DNA of 64,000 nt from Pinibacter sp031553495. Lineage in GTDB: Bacteria > Bacteroidota > Bacteroidia > Chitinophagales > Chitinophagaceae. The stretch covers positions 1 to 64,000 of the forward strand of contig JAVBLN010000057.1 of the NCBI GenBank assembly GCA_031553495.1, read 5' to 3'. The notes beneath the pieces were generated by a model that saw nothing but the letters and a program-made list of their open reading frames with translations, made no database searches and was not told the origin of the DNA. Of the stretch, positions 47,101 to 53,345 are shown piece after piece. Positions within the stretch are counted from its first letter, which is position 1, and each line of letters starts with the position of its first letter. The position numbers and the translations under genes were made by a program.

Positions 47101-48163
47101 ATACCTGATACCTTACGAACTAAAAGAAAAAATATTTGAACCGTTCTTTCGGATCAAAAACACATCAAAGCAAACAGGAACCGGAATTGGTCTCCCTCTT
47201 TCACGCTCACTTGCCGAGCTGCATAAAGGAGTGCTTGATCTGAAACAGCCCGAAGGCAATATGAATGTGTTCCAGCTTTCGCTTCCCATTCACCAGGATA
47301 AAGAAATAAACCTGTATGAATACGAAACCTTTGAAACAGAAAATAATAAGGATGAGAAAAAAGAAGAAGTTATACGCGATAACAGCAAGCCTCATTTATT
47401 GATTGTTGAAGACAATAAAGAAATAGCAACTTTCCTGCAACATGAATTGAAAGCAAACTACAACATTTCCAAAGCCCTAAACGGACAAGAGGCGCTTGAC
47501 ATAATTGACAAAGAAAATTTTCAACTGATCATAAGCGATATTATGATGCCGGTGATGGATGGTATAGAATTTTGTAAAAAGCTAAAAACAGATTTGCGCT
47601 ACAGCCATATTCCCATCATTTTATTAACCGCGAAAAATACAACGCAAGCAAAAATAGAAGGCCTCGAAACCGGCGCCGATGCCTACATTGAAAAGCCTTT
47701 TACATTTGAACATCTGCTGGCGCAAATAAATAATCTGATCAACAACAGGAAACTTATCAAGGAATTTTTTGCACGATCGCCATTAACACACATGAAAGGC
47801 ATGGCCAGCTCCAAAGCCGATAAAGAGTTTTTGGAACATCTGAACGCGGTTATACACGATAACATTACCGATATGGATTTGAATGTAGATAAGCTTTCAA
47901 AACTTATGAACATTAGCAGACCCACGCTTTATCGTAAAATAAACGCCATATCGGATTTAACTCCCAATGAACTAATCAATCTTACACGTTTGAAACGCGC
48001 CGCTGAACTGCTGGCCGACGGACGTTATAAAATAAATGAAGTATCGCTGATGGTGGGCTATACTTTGGCGTCAAACTTTGCAAGAGATTTCAATAAGCAA
48101 TTTGGAGTTACGCCTTCGGCATATATCAATTCGCTCGAAAGCGAAAGTCGTGAACAGGCGTAA
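44180..48163 (+). CDS. Hybrid two-component system regulator (HTCS) of the alpha-glucan PUL
   Basis: This single protein combines sensor and regulator. The chosen TTG start (44180) gives a signal peptide MKNIYTILFVFLFFSISSLYAQ-like segment; no ATG fits. In the 44150-frame numbering, a periplasmic sensor of 14-type beta-propeller repeats (GLSSNTITSIAQDRNGFMWFGT...) spans about 35-690, a Y_Y_Y domain about 700-790, a TM segment about 797-817, HisKA with FTNIAHEIRTPL (H836), HATPase_c with GTGIGLPLSRSL, a receiver domain with IISDIMMPVMDG (D1130), and a C-terminal AraC-type HTH (about 1235-1330, DLNVDKLSKLMNISRPTLYRKI). It probably senses a glucan oligosaccharide and activates the divergent susC operon. 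Confidence 0.95.
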   Translation: MKNIYTILFVFLFFSISSLYAQPFYFKNYQVNNGLSSNTITSIAQDRNGFMWFGTRNGLNRFDGSTFRVFRNSNNDPKSIGNNSILSLHGDEENKLWIGTYKGIYQYDPVNETFNTFNKLPAGEIRAIKGNKNNIWFTSDYRLYKYNIINKQLTSLDSNNHETVAITLSANGHLWTADANGRVKKYNESSGKFISYDIAALHQGLTRIQEIYIASDTMMLIGTINQLLLFNVKTNTLTNILAHYNNNKPIQTHSIIEQQKNVYWIGAETGLYILNLNKQSWHHLQKEYNDPYAITDNVVYSFCKDAEGSVWIGTFFGGINYYSEQNNRFKKYFQQSAQNKISGNLVHEICRDDFNNLWVGTEDAGLNKINRATGKVTSYLPNGPGSISYTNIHGLLADKDELWIGTYENGLDVMNIHTGKVTRHYTSGNDSTDLKSNFIVTIYKTKSGDILIGTWYGLFKYNRAKNNFSPVPQFNTQIQAVHESDDGTLWVCSYGKGVYYYNPRTQKSGNLQSNTSNTNTLPNNYVNNLFEDSKKNLWFCTESGLCKYDPRLEKITRYTVENGLPDNQVFRVLEDKNGNMWISTAKGLVLFNEKENYTKIFTTANGLPTDQFNYNSAFADEDGNLYFGTAKGMISFNPEDFIKSTFVPPVYFTALHINNKEVPIEQKGSPLQQSISFTQHISLHYDQSTINLDVAALSYITPEMNEYAYKMDGLDKDWVQLRNNHTIYFNKLPPGNYTLRLKGAAGGEVWNTNETVITITILHPWWANAWAYTVYTILCIAIILLILKYYLLALNEKNKRKIETLEIEKEREIYNAKIEFFTNIAHEIRTPLTLIKLPLDKLIGKNNNNPEDIANLQMMKKNTNRLIDLTDQLLDFRKAEANKISLNFIRTDINEILKDFFIGFKPVAEQKGISMKLELPRLFLQAYVDSEAFKKIISNLLNNAIKYAEKTVITRLLPFTSNDTIFTIEIKNDGYLIPYELKEKIFEPFFRIKNTSKQTGTGIGLPLSRSLAELHKGVLDLKQPEGNMNVFQLSLPIHQDKEINLYEYETFETENNKDEKKEEVIRDNSKPHLLIVEDNKEIATFLQHELKANYNISKALNGQEALDIIDKENFQLIISDIMMPVMDGIEFCKKLKTDLRYSHIPIILLTAKNTTQAKIEGLETGADAYIEKPFTFEHLLAQINNLINNRKLIKEFFARSPLTHMKGMASSKADKEFLEHLNAVIHDNITDMDLNVDKLSKLMNISRPTLYRKINAISDLTPNELINLTRLKRAAELLADGRYKINEVSLMVGYTLASNFARDFNKQFGVTPSAYINSLESESREQA

Positions 48164-48194
48164 ATACACAAAAAAGCTTCGGGTTATTATTTCA

Positions 48195-48275
48195 TTTTTT
48201 TTATGGAACCAACAGTATAGCCCTGATCAGCTTTTGTTGTGTCACTCACTTGTACGGTAGTAATGCTAGTGAGCA
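48195..48275 (-). repeat. R element copy 18 (A core, D-like right half)
   Basis: Minus strand GTACAAGTGAGTGACACAAC, then AAAAGCTGATCAGGGCTATAC and a degenerate outer end GGTTCCATAAAAAAAA. Confidence 0.75.
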
Positions 48276-48404
48276 ATAAAGAGGTCAAATGAAAATTGAA
48301 AGTGATTATTTAATGGAGAATTGAGAATGTTTTATGGTTTGAGAATGCTATAGATGTTAAATAAAGCTAAAACAAAGACACTCACAACTCATAACTCACA
48401 ATTC

Positions 48405-48479
48405 TCAATAGCATTACTACCGCACAAGTGAGTGACACAACGATGATGCCATGAAAAACTACCGCCGGTCCCCAAAAAA
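48405..48479 (+). repeat. R element copy 19 (A core, C-type right half)
   Basis: CAATAGCATTACTACCG, GTGAGTGACACAAC, then GATGATGCCATGAAAAACTA and CCGCCGGT. It joins the A core to the right half seen with C cores. Confidence 0.8.
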
Positions 48480-48507
48480 CACTAATAAACAACACCTTGG
48501 CTTTGAC

Positions 48508-48538
48508 TTGTTCTTAAAGAATTTTGTCATTACCTTTG
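48508..48538 (+). promoter_or_regulatory. Bacteroidota-type promoter of the cysteine-rich protein gene
   Basis: TTG (48508-48510), a 20-bp spacer and TACCTTTG (48531-48538) match the TTTG/TAnnTTTG pattern. The ATG follows 10 bp later, so the leader would be almost absent. Confidence 0.6.
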
Positions 48539-48548
48539 CATTACAAAA

Positions 48549-48956
48549 ATGAAAAAAATCGCAACTATATTATTGCTACTTATATATACTTCCACCAGTT
48601 TTGGTTTAGGTATTAAGCAGTTTTATTGTTGCGGAAAATTGAAAACTACCAGTATTAGTTTTGTTCAAACTTCGAAAGATGATTGCAACAAAAGCGAAAG
48701 CGAAAATTGCAACGATGGCAACGAATTAAAAAAATGTTGCAAAACGGAGTTTCATTCTTTCAAAGTAAAAGATGCGCACAAAAGCGCTGAAGAAATATTT
48801 CTTTCATTTAAGTATGTAACAGAACAACCGGATTATCAATTGCCGGTTTTACCTGTTATTACAGAACAGACACTATTAAATAACTATTATACAAATGCGC
48901 CACCTAAATTACATGGTGTCGCAGCTTATATTTTCCACTGTATCTATCTTATTTAG
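48549..48956 (+). CDS. Small secreted cysteine-rich protein (HYC_CC_PP type)
   Basis: The 135-residue protein has a signal peptide (MKKIATILLLLIYTSTSFG) and an ordered cysteine set: FYCC (25-28), C46, C54 and KKCC (61-64), then NNYYTNAPP near the C terminus. This pattern fits the family named for its HYC, CC and PP motifs, which is found in Bacteroidota next to metal-related TonB receptors. Here the first motif reads FYC. The biochemical role is unknown; metal (copper) binding is inferred from cysteines and the HMA-bearing neighbour. It is followed 109 bp later by the receptor gene on the same strand. Confidence 0.75.
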   Translation: MKKIATILLLLIYTSTSFGLGIKQFYCCGKLKTTSISFVQTSKDDCNKSESENCNDGNELKKCCKTEFHSFKVKDAHKSAEEIFLSFKYVTEQPDYQLPVLPVITEQTLLNNYYTNAPPKLHGVAAYIFHCIYLI

Positions 48957-49065
48957 AAAAACATCCTCTCCCATTTTAGGGTAAACGCTTCATGTTAACC
49001 GGCTATTAATATCAGTCGGCAATTAGTATCCATTTACTTATTAAGCTCAATTCAAAATATTTACA

Positions 49066-51669
49066 GTGAGAAAAACAAAAATATTATTATCGCTGGTATC
49101 GGTATTTATATTTCTTCAATCTTATGCTTCAGGCAATTATTTTAACTCACCAAAGCAAACAATACCATTAACCGATACGACCGCATCCATAAAGGTACAC
49201 GGCGCCTGCTCGCATTGCAAACAGCGCATAGAAAACGCAGTGAAAACAAATGGCGTAAAAACCGCAGTATGGAATGCAAAAACCCAGTTACTATCCATAT
49301 CATTTGATCCGTCAATAATTTCGCTGGAAACAATACAGAATAAAATTGTAGCAACAGGACATGACCTTGACAATAAAAAAGCCAACGATGATGTGTACAA
49401 TGCGCTGCCTGAATGCTGCCACTATCGCGAAAACGAAGAACCTGATGAAACTTTAATGCACCACGATGCGGATAGTGTTGAGCTGGTGAAAGGCATTGTA
49501 CTGGAAGAAACAAAAAAAGGACATTTTAATCCGTTGGCGAATGCAAGTGTAATATGGCATGGCACTAACAATGGTGTGCTAACAGATAGCGCAGGCAGCT
49601 TCTCCATAAAACGTGTAAACGATAATGACAAACTAGTAGTAAGTTACACCGGCTACGATGCTGATACCATACAGGTTACGGACAACAATGAATTAAAAAT
49701 CATTCTCGCCACACAGGCATCAGGAATAAAAAAGCTGAAGGAAGTAACAGTTACGGCAAGACAGCGCTCTACATATTTTTCAGCTTTAAATCCAATTCGC
49801 ACGCAAACTATATCCAGCAAAGAACTGTTAAAAGCTGCCTGTTGTAATCTCAGTGAAAGTTTTGAAACCAACCCATCTGTAGATGTGGCATATAATGATG
49901 GTGTAACAGGTTCAAAACAAATTCAGTTATTGGGCCTAAGTGGAAATTATACTCAGCTAACTGTTGAAAATTTACCCGGACCACGCGGACTGGCTACACC
50001 ATTAGGACTTAATTCAATTGCAGGCCCGTGGATTGAAAGCATAGAACTTACCAAAGGAACAGGCTCGGTAGCTAACGGTTTTGAAAGCATTGCAGGACAA
50101 ATAAACGTAGAACTGAAAAAACCTGTTAAAGAAAAAGGATTATATGCAAACGTGTATGTAAACGAACAGGGAAAAACGGATATCAATCTGAATATCGAAA
50201 AAAAGATCGCTAAAAACTGGTCAATGGGTTTACTGCTGCATGATAATTTTTTAACGAACAAAAACCTGGATTTTAATAACGATGGTTTTCGCGATTTACC
50301 CACAGGCAACACGCTGAGCCTGGTAAACCGTTATCAGTTTAACAATGACCAGGGAATATATGCGCAATTTGGCATTAAAGTACTAAACGATAACAGAACA
50401 GGAGGCGAAACAGCTTTCGACCCGGATAAAGATAAAAAAACAACAAACCATTATGGCCTCGGAATTAAAACAGAACGGTATGAAGCATTTGGTAAAATTG
50501 GTTATGTGTTTCCTCAAAAAAAATATAAAAGCATCGGATTGCAACTGGCCGGTATAAGCCATAAACAGAACTCTTACTTTGGACTAACAACTTATGATGC
50601 AAAGCAACAAAGCTTTTACAGCAATCTGATATATCAGTCAGTTATTAATAGCACGATACACAAATTCAGAGCAGGCGCTAGTTTCCAGTATGACACCTAT
50701 GATGAAACATTTAATGCCACCGCGTACAACCGTAACGAAATAGTACCGGGTGCATTTGTTGAGTATACTTTCACACCAAATGAAAAATTCAGCACCATTG
50801 CGGGTTTTAGAGTAGATCATAACAACCTCTACGGATTTTTTGCAACACCGCGACTGAACGTAAGATATGAGCCGGTGCCTGGAACAATCATTCGTGCAAG
50901 CGTGGGCAGAGGTCAGCGTACAGCAAATATTTTTGCGGAAAACATGAGTGTTTTTGTTAGCGCAAGACAATTAAACATCATTGCCGCCGAAGCCGGAAAA
51001 GCCTATGGTTTGAACCCTGAAGTTGCCTGGAATAAAGGCATTGGCGTAGATCAAAAATTCAATCTGTTCAAGCGTGAAGCTTCGCTGGGTATTGATTTTT
51101 TCAGAAATGATTTTACCAACCAGGTAGTTGTTGATCTTGAAAATGCACGCGAAGTAAAATTCTACAACCTGCAAGGCAAATCATTCTCCAATAGCCTACA
51201 GGCCGAACTGAACATGTCGCCTTTACAAGGATTTGATGTACGCCTTGCATACAGGTACTTCGATGTGAAAACTACGTATAGTGATAAGTTGTTGCAACGT
51301 CCGTTTGTATCGAGCCACAGGGGGTTTGCGAATCTTGCCTACTCAATAAAAGGATGGAAATTTGATTATACCATAAGTTATAACGGACAAAAAAGATTGC
51401 CCGACACTAAAGCAAATCCTGTGCAATATCAAATGCCGGCACAATCACCTGCTTATGTGTTAATGAATGCGCAAATTTCAAAAACCATAGGAAAAAAATT
51501 CCCGATGGATTTTTATATTGGAGCGGAAAATATTACCAATTATTTCCAAGATAATATTGTGATTGCAGCGAATGCGCCATTCAGCCAATACTTTGACGCC
51601 TCAATGATTTGGGGCCCGGTAAGTGGCAGAATGATTTACATAGGATGGAGGATGAATATTTTACCGTAA
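49066..51669 (+). CDS. TonB-dependent receptor with N-terminal HMA metal-binding domain
   Basis: The 867-residue outer-membrane protein starts at GTG. After a signal peptide comes a heavy-metal-associated domain (about 38-105) with the metal motif GACSHC (C48, C51), then a CHYRE segment with two adjacent cysteines (117-118), a carboxypeptidase-regulatory-like domain (about 140-215), a plug (CCNLSESFETNPSVDV, LLGLSGNYTQLTVENLPGPRG) and a barrel ending SGRMIYIGWRMNILP. The HMA domain suggests binding of copper or a similar soft metal before or during transport. Receptors of this type without HMA import metal chelates; the fused HMA in the periplasm is the notable part. Confidence 0.9.
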   Translation: MRKTKILLSLVSVFIFLQSYASGNYFNSPKQTIPLTDTTASIKVHGACSHCKQRIENAVKTNGVKTAVWNAKTQLLSISFDPSIISLETIQNKIVATGHDLDNKKANDDVYNALPECCHYRENEEPDETLMHHDADSVELVKGIVLEETKKGHFNPLANASVIWHGTNNGVLTDSAGSFSIKRVNDNDKLVVSYTGYDADTIQVTDNNELKIILATQASGIKKLKEVTVTARQRSTYFSALNPIRTQTISSKELLKAACCNLSESFETNPSVDVAYNDGVTGSKQIQLLGLSGNYTQLTVENLPGPRGLATPLGLNSIAGPWIESIELTKGTGSVANGFESIAGQINVELKKPVKEKGLYANVYVNEQGKTDINLNIEKKIAKNWSMGLLLHDNFLTNKNLDFNNDGFRDLPTGNTLSLVNRYQFNNDQGIYAQFGIKVLNDNRTGGETAFDPDKDKKTTNHYGLGIKTERYEAFGKIGYVFPQKKYKSIGLQLAGISHKQNSYFGLTTYDAKQQSFYSNLIYQSVINSTIHKFRAGASFQYDTYDETFNATAYNRNEIVPGAFVEYTFTPNEKFSTIAGFRVDHNNLYGFFATPRLNVRYEPVPGTIIRASVGRGQRTANIFAENMSVFVSARQLNIIAAEAGKAYGLNPEVAWNKGIGVDQKFNLFKREASLGIDFFRNDFTNQVVVDLENAREVKFYNLQGKSFSNSLQAELNMSPLQGFDVRLAYRYFDVKTTYSDKLLQRPFVSSHRGFANLAYSIKGWKFDYTISYNGQKRLPDTKANPVQYQMPAQSPAYVLMNAQISKTIGKKFPMDFYIGAENITNYFQDNIVIAANAPFSQYFDASMIWGPVSGRMIYIGWRMNILP

Positions 51670-51860
51670 AAAAATAAGTGATGAAATTCATTAAGCGGTT
51701 GTAGCATTTTGCTTAATCACAAGTAACCAAAGATTTTCACAAAGGTCACGAAGATCGATTCAGAAGTAATCACCGGAGTGTCCTTTGTGTAAGATCTTGG
51801 TGATGCACCTGTCTTCTGCCCTCTGATTTCTGATCTCTGATTTCTAATTTCCCATAGCTG

Positions 51861-51882
51861 GCGCAGGTCTCCTGACCTGTGC
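51861..51882. repeat. Palindromic repeat H2, copy b
   Basis: GCGCAGGTC-TCCT-GACCTGTGC, inverted relative to copies a and c. It is followed by ACGCGTTACTTG, matching the flank of copy a. Confidence 0.7.
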
Positions 51883-51960
51883 CCACGCGTTACTTGACTA
51901 ATAACTAAAAAAAGTCCATTGACAACATCGTTACTTTCAGATAAAATAAGTAACAACTAG

Positions 51961-51982
51961 GCACAGGCCGGGAGGCCTGCGC
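51961..51982. repeat. Palindromic repeat H2, copy c (compensatory variant)
   Basis: GCACAGGCC-GGGA-GGCCTGCGC. Relative to copies a and b the innermost T-A pair next to the loop is replaced by C-G on both arms, so pairing is kept. Confidence 0.7.
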
Positions 51983-52033
51983 CAGATGTACTTCTGACAT
52001 CTGATTTCTGATCTCTCCACTGCCCACTGTCAA

Positions 52034-52690
52034 CTACTTACCCCTTGCCGCCTCAAAAAAAGCTTCCAGCTTTTGTTTGTCGAGTTTTCCATTTGTACGC
52101 ACACCACTACAAATATCAACGCCAAAAGGCTGCACCGCATCAATCGCGTTGCGCACATTATCTTTATTTAATCCGCCTGCAAGAAACACAGGCACCTTAA
52201 TGCTGTCGCGTATTTTACGACTAAGTTTCCAATCGTGTACTCTGCCTGTTCCACCAAGTTCTTTAATCTCTAAATGAGGATTACCGCTATCAAGCAGCAA
52301 CGCATCCACATACTCCGATAATTCAATAGCTTCCTCAACAGATTTTTCGTTCGTTACATGTATCACCTGTACTAGTTTAACATGCGGCAAATGAAGTCTT
52401 ATCAGGTCATACTGTTTCTCTTTCAGTTCATCCACTATTTGAATAGTAGTAGTATGCACTCTTTTATAATGCCCAACAATTCCCTGGGCATCAGTTTCGC
52501 TGGTCAACAAAAAAGTAGATACCGCCGGAGGAACCGAATGTGCTATTTGCCGAATTTGTTCATCGCTTATAATGCCCGGTCCGCTTGGCATGCGCGCCAC
52601 AAGTCCTAATGCATCAGCACCCATCCCAATAGCCATTCTCGCTTCCTGGATGCTACTGATACAACATATTTTAATTCTCACATTATACAT
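52034..52690 (-). CDS. Phosphoribosylanthranilate isomerase family protein (orphan, TrpF-like)
   Basis: The 218-residue TIM-barrel protein follows the TrpF plan: N-terminal KICCISS (usual form KICGI), GADALGLV, an IQ/QLH strand (LIRLHLPHVKLVQVIHV), LLLDSG with the catalytic-type Asp, GGTGRVHDWKLSR, VFLAGGLNKDNV and VDICSGVRTNGKLDKQKL. The catalytic Cys and Asp positions are retained. TrpF isomerises phosphoribosylanthranilate in tryptophan synthesis. No trp genes are near and several motif residues deviate, so it may be a second paralogue with another substrate. Confidence is high for the family and moderate for the reaction. Confidence 0.85.
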   Translation of the reverse strand: MYNVRIKICCISSIQEARMAIGMGADALGLVARMPSGPGIISDEQIRQIAHSVPPAVSTFLLTSETDAQGIVGHYKRVHTTTIQIVDELKEKQYDLIRLHLPHVKLVQVIHVTNEKSVEEAIELSEYVDALLLDSGNPHLEIKELGGTGRVHDWKLSRKIRDSIKVPVFLAGGLNKDNVRNAIDAVQPFGVDICSGVRTNGKLDKQKLEAFFEAARGK

Positions 52691-52762
52691 ATCTCAAAAA
52701 CTTTCTTTCAATAGAAAATAGATGACTGTAATATAGAATTAAAAAACTGTTTGAATAAAATA

Positions 52763-52841
52763 TTTTTGGATACCGGCTGTGGTTTTTCATGGCATCATCG
52801 TTGCGTCGCAATCACTTCATCAGTAGTAATTCTTTTCATCG
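52763..52841 (-). repeat. R element copy 20 (type C core)
   Basis: Minus strand GAAGTGATTGCGACGCAAC, GATGATGCCATGAAAAACC, GCCGGTATCCAAAAAT. Confidence 0.8.
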
Positions 52842-52870
52842 GCTACCACATTTCAGGCTCGTCGTGGTTC

Positions 52871-52903
52871 AGATGTCCTACACCTTTGAGGTGTAGGACA
52901 TCT
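52871..52903. repeat. Perfect 15-bp-stem hairpin H1, copy 2
   Basis: Identical over 33 nt to 7177-7209. It sits between the arms of an R pair. Confidence 0.85.
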
Positions 52904-53000
52904 TTGTAGCAAGACTTCTTGTCACGTCCAGAAAAAATTAGACATTTCTTTTAGTTGTTTATCACGCACCTGACGCTAGTATGTCGAACAGCACCGTTGT

Positions 53001-53103
53001 TTAACCACAAGGGGCACAATAGAGGCACAAGGCACACAAGGGTTTGCTGAATTGTTACCTGCCCTTGTGTGCCTTGTGCTTTCCTGGTGAACCTTGTGAT
53101 TAA
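53001..53103. repeat. Long stem-loop with perfect 18-bp core
   Basis: GCACAAGGCACACAAGGG (53025-53042) pairs perfectly with 53062-53079 around a 19-nt loop; outer arms TTAACCACAAGG and CCTTGTGATTAA extend the stem to about 42 nt per side with a few mismatches. Confidence 0.75.
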
Positions 53104-53187
53104 AATAAATTGAGAATGGAGAATGCTTTATACACTGATTGCAAGCAAAAACAAAAGCACTCATTACTCACAACTCATAACTCATAA

Positions 53188-53266
53188 CTTGTTGAATAGC
53201 ATTCCTACCGTACAAGTGAGTGACACAACGATGCTTAATAGTAGCACTACCGCCGGTTACAAAAAA
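53188..53266 (+). repeat. R element copy 21 (type A core)
   Basis: TTGTTGAATAGCATTCCTACCG, GTGAGTGACACAAC, TAGTAGCACTACCGCCGG, A-run. Almost identical to copy 1, and so are the flanking heptads. Confidence 0.85.
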
Positions 53267-53345
53267 GTTATGAGTTGTGAGTTATGAGTTGTGAGTTATG
53301 AGTTGTGAAAAAAATGTGAAGCCGAAAAACTTTCGCAGCCAATTA

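Larger units (their letters stand above)
48164..48548. repeat. Composite head-to-head R unit between the HTCS and metal genes
   Basis: 385 bp without a gene: R copy 18 (minus), TTGAAAATTGAAAGTG, GAGAATG words, an ATAAAGC block, CTCATAA heptads and R copy 19 (plus), then the promoter of the next gene. The layout closely repeats that at 57646-57991. Confidence 0.7.
51670..52033. repeat. Intergenic with palindrome H2 pair and heptad arrays
   Basis: 364 bp between the metal receptor and the trpF-like gene. It holds CACAAAGGTCACGAAG-type words (51735-51750), CTGATTT/CTGATCT heptads (51820-51850), two inverted H2 palindromes, and heptads (CTGACAT, CTGATTT, CTGATCT, GCCCACT, GTCAACT) running into the next stop codon. 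No gene. Confidence 0.65.
52691..53345. repeat. 655-bp repeat cluster between the trpF-like gene and dnaE
   Basis: No gene. In order: R copy 20 (minus), hairpin H1 copy 2, a 103-nt stem-loop, GAGAATG/GCTTTATAC words, CTCATAA heptads, R copy 21 (plus), and GTTATGA/GTTGTGA heptads (53268-53310). Confidence 0.7.

Noticed and set aside
51717..51956. 79-codon minus-strand frame with EIRNQRSEIRGQ repeats
   Set aside because: Residue repeats are the translation of 7-bp tandem DNA repeats; no signal, family or initiation context.
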